Shown in pieces: positions 7,847 to 16,227 of a stretch of 40,624 bases of DNA. Position numbers and translations under genes: made by a program. Each line of letters starts with the position of its first letter. Within the stretch, counting starts at the first letter, position 1. This DNA is from Pseudomonas parafulva NBRC 16636 = DSM 17004 (GTDB lineage: Bacteria > Pseudomonadota > Gammaproteobacteria > Pseudomonadales > Pseudomonadaceae): positions 1 through 40,624 of the forward strand of contig NZ_BBIU01000021.1 of the NCBI RefSeq assembly GCF_000730645.1, in the 5' to 3' direction. The notes beneath the pieces were generated by a model. It was not told where the DNA came from. It saw nothing but the letters and a program-made list of their open reading frames with translations, and searched no databases.

Positions 7847-9118
7847 ATGTCCGACGTAACCCCGGCCCGCGCCCTGGGCATCGACTTTGGCACCTCCAAT
7901 TCCACGGTTGGCTGGCACCGCCCTGGCCGGGAATCGCTGATTGCCCTGGAAGACGGCAAGATCACCTTGCCGTCCGTGGTGTTCTTCAATATCGAAGAGC
8001 GCCGCCCGGTTTACGGCCGCCTGGCGTTGCACGAATACCTGGAAGGCTACGAAGGCCGCCTGATGCGCTCGCTCAAGAGCCTGCTGGGCTCCAAGCTGAT
8101 CAAGCACGACACCAGCGTGCTGGGCAGCGCACTGCCCTTCAAGGACCTGTTGGGCATGTTCATCGGCGAGCTGAAAAAGCGCGCCGAGGCCGAGGCCGGC
8201 CGCGAGTTCGACCAGGTGGTGCTGGGCCGGCCGGTGTTTTTCGTCGACGAAGACCCAGCAGCCGACCAGGAGGCCGAAGACACACTGGCCGAGGTGGCGC
8301 GCAAGCTCGGTTTCAAGGAGGTGTCGTTCCAGTACGAACCCATCGCTGCAGCCTTCGACTACGAGTCTGGCATCAGCCGTGAAGAGCTGGTGCTGATCGT
8401 CGACATCGGCGGCGGTACCTCCGACTTCACGCTCATCCGCCTGTCCCCGCAGCGCCACAACGTGGCCGAACGGCAAAACGACATTCTGGCCACTGGCGGC
8501 GTGCACATTGGCGGCACCGACTTTGACAAGCAACTGAGCCTGCAGGGCGTGATGCCCCTGTTCGGCTACGGCAGCCGCATGAAGAGCGGCGCGCTGATGC
8601 CCACCAGCTACCACCTGAACCTGGCGACCTGGCACACCATCAACGCCCTGTACTCGCAGAAGTCGCAGCTGGCCCTGGGCAGCATGCGCTACGACATCGA
8701 AGACACCCTGGGCGTGGACCGCCTGTTCAAGCTGATCGAGGAACGCGCCGGGCACTGGCTGGCCATGGAAGTCGAAGCCAGCAAGATCGCGCTGACCGAA
8801 CAGCAAAGCCGCCGCGTGGACCTTGGCCGTATCGAGCGGGACCTGGGCGTAGACCTGTCGCGGGTACTGTTCGAAAGCGCCATCGAGGGGCTGCTGGAAC
8901 GTGTGCGCGGCAGCGTGACCGAACTGCTGGCCAAGGCCGGCGTGAGCCAAACGCAGGTCGACACGGTGTTCTTCACCGGGGGCTCCAGTGGCATACCTGC
9001 GCTGCGCAACAGCGTGGCGGCCATGCTGCCCAATGCGCAGCATGTGGAAGGCAACATCTTCGGCAGCATCGGCAGCGGCCTGGCCATCGAGGCCCGCAAG
9101 CGCTACGGCGCTGCCTGA
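7847..9118 (+). CDS. Short Hsp70-family protein (YegD-like)
   Basis: A 423-residue protein with the actin/Hsp70 ATPase fold. Visible motifs are phosphate-1 GIDFGTSNS (11-19), phosphate-2 IVDIGGGTSDFT, and adenosine motif FFTGGSSGIPALR near the C terminus. It ends soon after the ATPase domain, so the beta-sandwich substrate-binding domain and lid of DnaK are absent, as in E. coli YegD. Its role is therefore unclear; it could be a regulator or a specialised chaperone. It is divergent from cbpA-cbpM with only 163 bases between the starts, which suggests a functional link with the J-protein. The ATG follows a weak Shine-Dalgarno sequence (CCGGAAG). Confidence 0.85.
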   Translation: MSDVTPARALGIDFGTSNSTVGWHRPGRESLIALEDGKITLPSVVFFNIEERRPVYGRLALHEYLEGYEGRLMRSLKSLLGSKLIKHDTSVLGSALPFKDLLGMFIGELKKRAEAEAGREFDQVVLGRPVFFVDEDPAADQEAEDTLAEVARKLGFKEVSFQYEPIAAAFDYESGISREELVLIVDIGGGTSDFTLIRLSPQRHNVAERQNDILATGGVHIGGTDFDKQLSLQGVMPLFGYGSRMKSGALMPTSYHLNLATWHTINALYSQKSQLALGSMRYDIEDTLGVDRLFKLIEERAGHWLAMEVEASKIALTEQQSRRVDLGRIERDLGVDLSRVLFESAIEGLLERVRGSVTELLAKAGVSQTQVDTVFFTGGSSGIPALRNSVAAMLPNAQHVEGNIFGSIGSGLAIEARKRYGAA

Positions 9119-9151
9119 GCCCGCGGGGCCTCATACGCCCCAGGCATCCGC

Positions 9152-10159
9152 CTACACCAGTTCAGCGCGGCGCAGCTCGCTTTTCAGGTACGCGTAATAC
9201 ACCGGCCCGGCCACCACGCCGGGCAGGCCGAATGCCGCTTCGAACACCAGCATGGCCAGCAGCAGTTCCCAGGCCTTGGCCCTGATCTGCCCACCGACGA
9301 TCTTGGCATTGAGAAAGTACTCCACCTTGTGGATGACGATCAGGTACACCAGCGCAGCGGCGGCTACCCAGATCGACAACGACAACCCGACGATGGTGAT
9401 GAGGGTGTTGGACATCAGGTTGCCGATCACCGGCAGCAGGCCCAGCAGGAAGGTCAGTACGATCAGCGTCTTGGTCAGCGGCAGGTGCACGCCGAACAGC
9501 GGCAACACCACTGCCAGGAAGATGCCGGTAAAGGCCGTGTTGAGCAGCGAGATCTTGATCTGCGCAAAAACGATATTGCGAAACGCCTGCACCAGCAGGC
9601 TCAGGCGCTCGAACAACGCCGCAGCCAATGGCTTGCGCCGGGAAATGTCAGGGATGCGCTGCAAGGCCACGATGGCGCCCAGGATCATGCCGATCAGCAG
9701 CGTCACGAACATGTGCGCCATGCCCTTGCCGACCAGCTGCAAGTCGCTGAGGTGGCTCTTGATCCAGTCCCCGATTGCCACCTTGAACTCTGCGGCGCTG
9801 GCCGGCAGGTAGCCTTCGATGAATGGCGGCAGCTGGCCCCGGGCGCGTTCTACCAGCGCCATGAACTTGTCCAGCGAGGCGCCTGGGTTTTCCGCTTCGT
9901 GCAGCAAGAAGCTGAAAGCACCGGCAATCAGCAGGGTCAGCGTGGTCACCACCAGCGTGCTCAGTAGCGCCACCGCCAGCCAGCGTGCCCGCTGCCCGGC
10001 CATCAACGGCTGCAGGCGCGGGGTAAGCATGTTGACCAGCTCGAATACCAACAGGCCCGCCAGCAGGCTGGGCAGCAACTTCAATGGCAACGCCAGCAGC
10101 AAACCGGCAAATACGATGATCCAACTGGCCAGGGTGACTTGGCGGGGGGTGAAGGTCAT
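9152..10159 (-). CDS. AI-2E family transporter (PerM/YdiK-like membrane protein)
   Basis: Polytopic inner-membrane protein of 335 residues, family PF01594. Hydrophobic segments occur near residues 10-45, 60-90, 150-175, 200-260 and 275-320, the standard arrangement with a soluble segment between the third and fourth helices (about 90-145). The family was named for a proposed role in autoinducer-2 export, but several members work as sodium or peptide exporters, so substrate is not predictable. Its 3' end is convergent with the Hsp70-like gene, 33 bases away. No signal peptide or catalytic motif is seen. Confidence 0.82.
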   Translation of the reverse strand: MTFTPRQVTLASWIIVFAGLLLALPLKLLPSLLAGLLVFELVNMLTPRLQPLMAGQRARWLAVALLSTLVVTTLTLLIAGAFSFLLHEAENPGASLDKFMALVERARGQLPPFIEGYLPASAAEFKVAIGDWIKSHLSDLQLVGKGMAHMFVTLLIGMILGAIVALQRIPDISRRKPLAAALFERLSLLVQAFRNIVFAQIKISLLNTAFTGIFLAVVLPLFGVHLPLTKTLIVLTFLLGLLPVIGNLMSNTLITIVGLSLSIWVAAAALVYLIVIHKVEYFLNAKIVGGQIRAKAWELLLAMLVFEAAFGLPGVVAGPVYYAYLKSELRRAELV

Positions 10160-10230
10160 ACAGCCTCAACGGCAGACAGCGAAGAAGATCCGCAGTCTGC
10201 CAGCGTTATGCCTGCACGCATAGGCGCAGG

Positions 10231-10518
10231 TCATTTCTTCTTCAGGCAGTCGCTCATGTAGGCCTTGCGCGCATCACCCTTGAGCGTCTTGGCCGTGGCG
10301 TCGGCGTTGCAGGTCTTCATTTTTTCCTGCTGGGTCTGCGGCGCCTGCTTCTTCAGGCACGTGCTCATGTACGCCTTGCGCTCATCACCCTTCAACGACT
10401 TGGCGCTGGCATCGGCGTTGCAGGTTTTCATTTTTTCCTGCTGGGCGGTGTTGGCCGCGAAACCTTGGGCGCTGAACAGCACTGCCACCATCAAAAACGG
10501 AACGTGTAGCCATTTCAT
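10231..10518 (-). CDS. PsiF repeat family protein
   Basis: Small secreted protein (95 residues) with a signal peptide at 1-21 (cleavage near GFA|ANT) and two near-identical PsiF repeats, 26-57 and 63-94. Each starts QQEKMKTCNADA and contains KGDxRKAYMSxCLKK. Two cysteines per repeat suggest disulfides in the periplasm. E. coli PsiF is phosphate-starvation inducible, but its biochemical function is unknown. ATG 10518 is preceded by CAGGAGATC, which fixes the start; the frame extends upstream without support. It is divergent from osmE. Confidence 0.88.
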   Translation of the reverse strand: MKWLHVPFLMVAVLFSAQGFAANTAQQEKMKTCNADASAKSLKGDERKAYMSTCLKKQAPQTQQEKMKTCNADATAKTLKGDARKAYMSDCLKKK

Positions 10519-10661
10519 GAAGTGATCTCCTGGGCCCCGCGCCCGATGCACGGTCGACGAAGTGAGTGTAGCCAAGAAATGCCCATTGCCTCCCCCTGCC
10601 CGCCCACTTGCAGGCAATTGGCTAGTGCGATCGAACTCCTGGCGCTGCGCGAGGTTCAAAA

Positions 10662-10685
10662 CTTGCACATACCCTTTTGTGCAAG
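10662..10685 (+). promoter_or_regulatory. Inverted repeat overlapping the osmE Shine-Dalgarno sequence
   Basis: CTTGCACA (10662-10669) and TGTGCAAG (10678-10685) form a perfect 8-base inverted repeat with an 8-base loop. The second arm runs into AAGGAG, the ribosome binding site of osmE. If transcribed, the hairpin would cover part of that site; if not, the dyad could be a protein operator. Which applies depends on the transcription start, which cannot be seen. Confidence 0.5.
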
Positions 10686-10695
10686 GAGCGGGACG

Positions 10696-11037
10696 ATGAT
10701 CAAGCAGACCCTGGCGATTCTACTGGCCAGCGCCACCCTGGCCGCCTGTGGCAGCCGCCCGGAAAACCCGGTGGACTACGTGACCTATCGTGAAGAGCCG
10801 CTGGTCAAGCAGGTGGAGCACGGCATGACCATGCAGAAGGTCATCGCCATCGGCGGCAGCCCGTCCAATGTCATCGACCTGCCAAACGGCGGCACCTGCA
10901 ACGACTACATCCTCAACCGTGATGGCCACCAGCAGCCGTACTACGTGCGCTTCGACGCCACCGGCCATGTGGATGCAAAAGGCTTCAAAACCTGCAAACA
11001 ACGTGAAGAAGACCGCGACGCCGTGCCAGGCGCGTAA
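10696..11037 (+). CDS. osmE: Osmotically inducible lipoprotein OsmE
   Basis: Outer-membrane-directed lipoprotein of 113 residues. The signal peptide ends in the lipobox LAAC with the lipidated Cys at 18. The mature part matches E. coli OsmE along its length: VKQVEHGMTMQKV, GGSPSNV, GGTCNDYIL and a final ATGHVDAKGFKTC segment; the fold belongs to the SmpA/BamE-like group. OsmE is induced by osmotic stress and stationary phase, and its function is unresolved. The ATG at 10696 follows AAGGAG seven bases upstream; the frame is open to 10522, but only this start gives a lipoprotein signal. The ferritin-like gene follows after 48 bases with no obvious terminator. Confidence 0.88.
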   Translation: MIKQTLAILLASATLAACGSRPENPVDYVTYREEPLVKQVEHGMTMQKVIAIGGSPSNVIDLPNGGTCNDYILNRDGHQQPYYVRFDATGHVDAKGFKTCKQREEDRDAVPGA

Positions 11038-11085
11038 GCCTTCCGGGACCACTCCACGACTACCTTGATATTTTCGGAGATAGAC

Positions 11086-11616
11086 ATGAGCTCGACTGAA
11101 ATGACCGACGTACAGACCCTTCGCAAACGCGCCCGCGAGCACGTGGAAAATGGTGCGGTGACGGAAGGCTACAGCGCCGACCGCGAACGCATCATCACCC
11201 TGCTGAACGAGTCGCTGGCAACCGAACTGGTCTGTGTGCTGCGCTACAAGCGCCACTACTTCATGGCCTCTGGCGTCAAGGCCAGCGTGGCGGCCGATGA
11301 GTTTCTGGAACACGCCAACCAGGAAGCCGAACACGCTGACAAACTGGCCGAGCGTATCGTCCAGCTGGGCGGCGAGCCGGACTTCAACCCGGACAACCTG
11401 AGCAAGAACTCTCACGCTCAGTATGTGGCGGGCAAAACCCTGAAGGAGATGGTGCTGGAAGACCTGGTGGCCGAGCGTATCGCCGTCGACAGCTACCGCG
11501 AGATCATCCAGTACATCGGTGACAAGGACCCGACTACCCGTCGCATTTTCGAAGAAATCCTGGCGCAGGAAGAAGAGCATGCCGACGATATGTCGGACCT
11601 GCTCGATGGCCTGTAA
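11086..11616 (+). CDS. Ferritin-like / bacterioferritin-type protein
   Basis: A 176-residue four-helix-bundle protein. Diiron-site ligand patterns are visible in order: LLNESLATELVCVLRY (helix A Glu), HANQEAEHADKLAERI (ExxH), LVAERIAVDSYREII (Glu) and ILAQEEEHADDM (ExxH). This is the bacterioferritin/ferritin-like arrangement, but the conserved haem Met of Bfr is not evident and the N terminus is extended, so it is closer to the ferritin-like proteins often annotated as bacterioferritin in pseudomonads than to classical BfrB. It likely stores or detoxifies iron. ATG 11086 follows CGGAGATAGAC. A strong terminator lies 18 bases after the stop. Confidence 0.8.
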   Translation: MSSTEMTDVQTLRKRAREHVENGAVTEGYSADRERIITLLNESLATELVCVLRYKRHYFMASGVKASVAADEFLEHANQEAEHADKLAERIVQLGGEPDFNPDNLSKNSHAQYVAGKTLKEMVLEDLVAERIAVDSYREIIQYIGDKDPTTRRIFEEILAQEEEHADDMSDLLDGL

Positions 11617-11633
11617 CAGGAGTTGCTGAACCG

Positions 11634-11664
11634 AAAGAGGCCGCATTTGCGGCCTCTTTTTTTT
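11634..11664 (+). terminator. Rho-independent terminator after the ferritin-like gene
   Basis: AAAGAGGCCGC, loop ATTT and GCGGCCTCTTT form a perfect 11-base stem, followed by a continuous T run to 11664. It ends the osmE/ferritin-like transcript. The A run on the other side could also serve the convergent AsmA-family gene. Confidence 0.93.
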
Positions 11665-11712
11665 GGGGTTGAAGTCATGTCCAGGCGAGCACAACGCGAT
11701 CCGTGCTCGCGT

Positions 11713-13779
11713 TTACCGGCGCCCTTTCACGGCTGCTGGTGCCTTGCCTTCCTTCATTTGCTGCAACAACGGGGTGCACTGGTTGGGGTCATCGCCGCTG
11801 CTGGGTGCGATCAGGGCCAGCAGGCCTGCGGCAGGCCCTGCAACCACACCCAGCGCTACCATGCCTGCGCCACGCAGTGCCAGGGGCACGGCCTGTACGC
11901 CCGCGCTGGGCTTGGCGAACTTGCCGCGTACGTACAACGGCGAACGCAGGGAGAACAGCCGCAGGCCCTTGGACTCCGGCGTAACCTTGAGGTCCAGGTG
12001 CTCGTTGGCGAAATTGGCCGTGCCGTTGATGTAGATGATCGCGTTCTCGGTATCGAAGATGAAGAGCCGCGTACTGGCCAGGCCATCCTTGATGCCCACA
12101 TCGGCAGCGGCGCAGTTGATCTTCACATCTTCGTCACCGAACAACTTGTCGACGATGTAATTGCCCACGTTCAAACCTGCGATTTCCATGAGGCTACGGC
12201 TGATGGCGCCATCGTTGACGAGCATGCGCAAGTCGCCGTTGGCCGTACCCAGCAATGCCGCCACGGAATTACCGCGGCCGCTGATGTCAGCGTCGCCGTT
12301 CAGTTCGCCGAAACTGCTCTGCATGGGCGCAAAGGTGGGGAACAGCTGCTTGAGCTTGAAGCCACGCGCCGTCAGCTGGGCGCGGCCCTGCAACGGCACA
12401 TTGCGGCCATCCAGGCGAATCCTGGAAGCCAGGTTGCCGCCCGCTACGCCAAAGCGCAGCGGTTCCAGGCGCAGCAGGCCATCGTCCAGGATCACGTGGG
12501 CCGAGAGGTCGGTGAATGGCAACTGCTCGCTGTGCACAATGCGCTTGCCAGCAAAGGTGACATCGGCATCCATGGCGCGCCAGCGTTCAGTGCGGAACTC
12601 CTCCACCGGCAGCACTTTGTCGGTGGGCTGCTTGCTGGCGCCACCACGGGCTTTTTGCTCAGCGTTGGAGTCGGCCCCGATCAGCGGCGCCAGGTCCTTG
12701 AACAGCAACTGGTTGGACACCAGCTTGCCCGACAGCTTGGGCCGCGGCTTGCTGCCGACGAAGGCCAGGTCACCATGAATGTCGCTGTCACCGATCTTGC
12801 CGTTGAAGCCTTGATACTCGAACGTGGCGCCTTGCGCGGCATGCAGATTTGCCTTCAGGCGGCCATCGGTGGAATAGGCAGGGGTATCCGGCAGGGTCAC
12901 ACCGGTCAGCGGGTAGAGGTTGCCCAGGCTGGCACCCGACAGCCGCAGGCGCAGGTCCAGTGCGCCGAGGTTGCGGGGGTCGGTCAGGGTGCCGGCAAGC
13001 ACCACATGGGTATCGGCAATACGCACGTCGGCCTGCAGCGGGAATGGCTGGTTGGCGTCCTGCAGTGCCAGCAAGCCGCCGATCTTGCCCGTGCCGGATA
13101 CGGGCTGGTCTTTGTAACGGCCCTCGGCTTTCAGGCCGAAGGCATAGTCCTGGGCTGCCCCGGCCTTCTCGGCGGCGGCCTTGCCAACGATCTCGCTGAA
13201 CGGAATGGGCTTGCCCAGCGGGTCGATCTGCACCTTCATGCGGGCCTTCAGGGTCTGGTCGTCGAAGCTGACGTTGCCCTGGTCGAAGCCGATCGCGCCA
13301 ATGTCCAGCTGCCACTTGGAGGGCGCTTCGTTTTCATCCTTCGGGCCGAAGTCGAACGTCCAGTTGGCGCGGCCATCGGCCAGCCGGGTAAGGCTGGCGG
13401 TAGGCTTGGTCAAGTCGATGCGCGGGATGCTGATGCGCTGCGCCAGCAGCGGCAGCGGGGCCAGGCGAAACTCGACGCGCTCAAGGCCGACCATCTGCGG
13501 CGTCTTCAGCCAATCCGGGTTGCCCAGGGTAAGGTCCTCGGCAACGAAACGCGGCCAAGGTACCCAGGCACGCCAGCCGCCTTCCTCAGGCTCGGTGCGC
13601 CAGTGCACGGCAAGGTTGCCATTGATGGCGAACGGCCGATGCAGGGCTTCGGACACTTTCTCGTTGATCAGTGGCTTGACCCGGTTCCAGTCGAACGTGG
13701 CGATCACTACCACCAGAATCGCCAGCAGGGTCAGCAGCGTGAGCAGGGTCCAGAGGGTGATTCTGGCGGGACGCGTCAT
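11713..13779 (-). CDS. AsmA family protein
   Basis: Large envelope protein of 688 residues. An N-terminal membrane anchor (ITLWTLLTLLTLLAILVVVIATF) is followed by the AsmA N-terminal motif FDWNRVKPLINEKVSEALHRPFAINGNLAVHW, then a long beta-rich region of repeated domains, and a C-terminal AsmA_2 domain with LNGDADISGRGNSVAALLGTANG. AsmA-like proteins are thought to form inner-membrane-anchored grooves that carry lipids toward the outer membrane, affecting its assembly. ATG 13779 has GGAGA nine bases upstream; ATG 13794 has no ribosome binding site. It is monocistronic and convergent with the ferritin-like gene. Confidence 0.87.
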   Translation of the reverse strand: MTRPARITLWTLLTLLTLLAILVVVIATFDWNRVKPLINEKVSEALHRPFAINGNLAVHWRTEPEEGGWRAWVPWPRFVAEDLTLGNPDWLKTPQMVGLERVEFRLAPLPLLAQRISIPRIDLTKPTASLTRLADGRANWTFDFGPKDENEAPSKWQLDIGAIGFDQGNVSFDDQTLKARMKVQIDPLGKPIPFSEIVGKAAAEKAGAAQDYAFGLKAEGRYKDQPVSGTGKIGGLLALQDANQPFPLQADVRIADTHVVLAGTLTDPRNLGALDLRLRLSGASLGNLYPLTGVTLPDTPAYSTDGRLKANLHAAQGATFEYQGFNGKIGDSDIHGDLAFVGSKPRPKLSGKLVSNQLLFKDLAPLIGADSNAEQKARGGASKQPTDKVLPVEEFRTERWRAMDADVTFAGKRIVHSEQLPFTDLSAHVILDDGLLRLEPLRFGVAGGNLASRIRLDGRNVPLQGRAQLTARGFKLKQLFPTFAPMQSSFGELNGDADISGRGNSVAALLGTANGDLRMLVNDGAISRSLMEIAGLNVGNYIVDKLFGDEDVKINCAAADVGIKDGLASTRLFIFDTENAIIYINGTANFANEHLDLKVTPESKGLRLFSLRSPLYVRGKFAKPSAGVQAVPLALRGAGMVALGVVAGPAAGLLALIAPSSGDDPNQCTPLLQQMKEGKAPAAVKGRR

Positions 13780-14049
13780 TGCGTGGGTCTCCATGCGCTA
13801 TGGCGTAAACAAATACAGCGGTGATGCTGGTTTATGTGGGACTGACGAAACCCCTCAGGGTTTTATTGATGACGCCATCATAGCCAAGAATTTCCCTCTA
13901 CCGCTCGCAAAGCAGCCAACTAGACACCTTGGAACACGCTATCGATACGGTCGATGTTTACCATTACCAGGATGAACTTCTCTCTGGAGGTACGCGGCGT
14001 AGCATTGGCTTCGTACCCACTTTCCAGCCCCCAAGAGGAGCACCCGATC

Positions 14050-14277
14050 ATGAAACGCCATCTCCTGACCCTGGCTTTGTCCGTACTTGCAGCCAATGCC
14101 TTTGCGCTGCCGGCCACCGAACAGCACCTGACAGCTGAGTCACGCGCCAGCACTGTCGAACACGTGCAGGCTTTAAAGACCGTAGCTGAAGGCGGCTCCG
14201 ATCGCCTGATCGAGCAACAAGGCCGCGTCGCCGAAGGCGGCTCCGATCGCCTGATCGAAACCCGTCGCGTGAGCTGA
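14050..14277 (+). CDS. Small secreted protein with tandem 15-residue repeat
   Basis: Predicted 75-residue protein with a clear signal peptide (1-19, NAFA|LPATEQ). The 56-residue mature part ends in two tandem 15-residue units, 45-59 and 60-74, both containing VAEGGSDRLIE. The repeat is also near identical in DNA (period 45 bases, second copy from 14230), suggesting recent duplication or conserved codons. GAGGAG lies 11-15 bases upstream of the ATG. There are no cysteines and no known domain. A perfect terminator follows 50 bases after the stop, supporting a real single-gene transcript. I cannot assign a function; a short periplasmic or secreted polypeptide is the most the sequence supports. 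Confidence 0.75.
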   Translation: MKRHLLTLALSVLAANAFALPATEQHLTAESRASTVEHVQALKTVAEGGSDRLIEQQGRVAEGGSDRLIETRRVS

Positions 14278-14326
14278 CCCTATGGCTGACAAGCGCAAAC
14301 GCTGTCATACCCCCTGCTACCCCTTG

Positions 14327-14357
14327 GCCCGGTCCATTGACCGGGCTTCGTTTTTTT
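14327..14357 (+). terminator. Rho-independent terminator after the small repeat protein
   Basis: GCCCGGTC, loop CATT and GACCGGGC give a perfect 8-base stem followed by TTCGTTTTTTT. It separates the small repeat-protein gene from the TetR-family gene. Confidence 0.92.
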
Positions 14358-14397
14358 AACTAGAGTGCCCAGCCTCACCGTCAAAGAAGCCCGCATC

Positions 14398-15030
14398 ATG
14401 TTGCCGCGCGCCGAACAGAAGCTGCAAACCCGCCAGGCCCTGCTGGATGCCGCCTGCCTGCTCATGGAGAGTGGCCGCGGGTTCGGCAGTATCAGCCTGC
14501 GTGAAGTGGCCAAGACGGCGGGCATTGTGCCCACCGGTTTCTACCGGCACTTTTCCGATATGGATGCCCTGGGCCTGGCCTTGGTGGCCGAGGTCGACAA
14601 TACCTTCCGCCAGACCATCCGCCTGGTGCGGCAAAACGAATTCGAACTGGGCGGCATCACCGACGCCTCGGTGCGTATCTTCCTGGATGTGGTCGCCGCC
14701 CACCGCGCGCAGTTTCTTTTTTTGGCCCGCGAGCAGTATGGTGGCTCCCAGGCCGTACGCCAGGCCATCGCCTGCCTGCGCCAGAACATCAGCGACGACT
14801 TGGCCACTGACCTGGCCCGCATGAAGCGCTGGCAGCATCTTGACGGTGCGGCGCTGGCGGTAATGGCTGACCTGGTGGTGAAAACCGTGTTCGCGACCCT
14901 GCCCGAGCTGATCGACAGCCCGGGGCCGGGTTATCCACAAGCACTCACGGCCCAGGAAAAGATCACCCAGCAGTTACGCTTCATTTTCGTGGGCGCTCGC
15001 CATTGGCAAGGGCTTGGCAATCCGGGTTGA
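14398..15030 (+). CDS. TetR family regulator, FabR-like
   Basis: A 210-residue DNA-binding regulator. The N-terminal helix-turn-helix spans about 10-55 with ISLREVAKTAGIVPTGFYRHFSDMDALGLAL, which is very close in pattern to the FabR/DesT branch ([20 protein letters not shown] in E. coli FabR). FabR-type proteins sense acyl-CoA or fatty-acid saturation and repress unsaturated fatty acid genes; whether this one does is inference. The middle segment FLFLAREQYGGSQAVRQAI also fits that group. The ATG at 14398 has only a weak purine-rich stretch (AAAGAAG) upstream, and a GTG at 14365 is an alternative. The next gene on the same strand begins 88 bases later. A perfect DnaA-box-like TTATCCACA lies inside at about 14932. 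Confidence 0.83.
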   Translation: MLPRAEQKLQTRQALLDAACLLMESGRGFGSISLREVAKTAGIVPTGFYRHFSDMDALGLALVAEVDNTFRQTIRLVRQNEFELGGITDASVRIFLDVVAAHRAQFLFLAREQYGGSQAVRQAIACLRQNISDDLATDLARMKRWQHLDGAALAVMADLVVKTVFATLPELIDSPGPGYPQALTAQEKITQQLRFIFVGARHWQGLGNPG

Positions 15031-15118
15031 CGGGTGACCTGGGGTGAGGCCTGCACAGGCAACTGCACACCCCACTTCTGCTACCATGGCGCCCTGCCTG
15101 ACAGCGACGAGCGCGAAC

Positions 15119-16216
15119 ATGTCTCACCCCTCTTCTTCCCTGCCCGCCCTGGCCCGTTTCAGCCAGCACTTCGCCGAATGCATCGTGCCGCTGTGGCAGG
15201 GGCCTGGCTGGAACGCCGACCTGGCCTTGCCGTTTGAGTCGCTGGACGCCAACCACCGTCCACTGCCGGTGCAGCGCTACCGGGCCATGGCCTGCGCACG
15301 CCAGTTGTACCTGTTCAGCAGCCGCATCGGCGAGCCCGGTGCTGCCGAACGGGCGGCGGCGCTGTTCCGCTCGCTGCAAAAGCACTTCCACGATGCTGAG
15401 CACGGCGGCTGGTTCTACAGCATCGACGCCCAGGGCAAGCCGCTTGATCGGCGCAAGGACCTGTACACCCACGCCTTCATCGTGTTCGCCTGCGCGCACT
15501 ATTGGGGCCAGGTCAAGCAGAGCCTCGTCGAATCCACCCTGAACGCCGCGCTCGATATCATTGCCCAGCAATTCGCCCGTGAAGAGGGCCTGTACGAAGC
15601 CTGCCTCGGTGAAAACTGGGCCGACCTGGGCAGCGGCCCGCTGCAGAACCCGCAGATGCACCTGGCAGAAGCCTTCCTCAAGGTGCTGGCAGTACGTGAC
15701 GACCACCCCGTTCGCCAGGCGCTGCTGCAGCTGAGCGATGCCCTCGAAGCGCACTTCATCGAACCGGCTCACGGCCTGATGCTGGAAAAGCCACGCGGTG
15801 CTGTGGATAACTGGTTCGAGCCGGGGCATCAGTTCGAGTGGTTCTACCTGCTGCACACCTCGCCCCTGCTGCGCGACACGCCCCTGCACGCTTCCATCGA
15901 CCGCGCCTTCGGCTTTGCCGAACGGTTCGGGGTAAAAGGGGCTGCGGTGATGGCCGCGCTCGATGTGCACGGCAATGTACTGGACGCTACCCAGCGCATC
16001 TGGGCACAGGCTGAATACCTGCGGGCCTTGGCCCTGCGGCCTGGTAGCCAAGCCATGCTCCCTGCCCAGCTAGAGGCGATGGAACGGCAGTTTCTGCATG
16101 CCGGCGGCTGGTATGAATGCCGGGACGGCGAGGGGGCAGTAAGCCGGCATGACATGCCGTCTACCACCCCCTACCACCTGGCAACCTGCCTGGAAGGCCT
16201 GCAAAGCTTGGCCTAA
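15119..16216 (+). CDS. AGE family sugar epimerase/isomerase
   Basis: A 365-residue (alpha/alpha)6-barrel enzyme of the N-acylglucosamine 2-epimerase family, which interconverts sugars at C2 (mannose/fructose, mannose/glucose or GlcNAc/ManNAc). Family features include GGWFYSIDAQGKPLDRRKDLYTHAF, NPQMHLAEAFLKVL (catalytic-site His/Glu region), EPGHQFEWFYLL (His-x-x-Glu) and a final GGWYECRDGEG. The RRKDLYTHAF signature with a W-rich barrel is most often seen in bacterial mannose isomerases, so D-mannose isomerase is plausible but not proven. ATG 15119 was chosen because homologous sequence begins soon after; upstream in-frame codons lack ribosome sites. It may be cotranscribed with the TetR gene. 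Confidence 0.8.
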   Translation: MSHPSSSLPALARFSQHFAECIVPLWQGPGWNADLALPFESLDANHRPLPVQRYRAMACARQLYLFSSRIGEPGAAERAAALFRSLQKHFHDAEHGGWFYSIDAQGKPLDRRKDLYTHAFIVFACAHYWGQVKQSLVESTLNAALDIIAQQFAREEGLYEACLGENWADLGSGPLQNPQMHLAEAFLKVLAVRDDHPVRQALLQLSDALEAHFIEPAHGLMLEKPRGAVDNWFEPGHQFEWFYLLHTSPLLRDTPLHASIDRAFGFAERFGVKGAAVMAALDVHGNVLDATQRIWAQAEYLRALALRPGSQAMLPAQLEAMERQFLHAGGWYECRDGEGAVSRHDMPSTTPYHLATCLEGLQSLA

Positions 16217-16227
16217 GCCCTTCGCAG

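Noticed and set aside
11623..13824. 733-codon plus-strand frame opposite the AsmA-family gene
   Set aside because: Begins inside the ferritin-like gene's terminator region and shows no family features; the minus strand encodes AsmA.
13848..13863. AAACCC-CTCA-GGGTTT hairpin as a terminator
   Set aside because: Only six pairs, with a short T-run on the plus strand where no gene ends; not supported.
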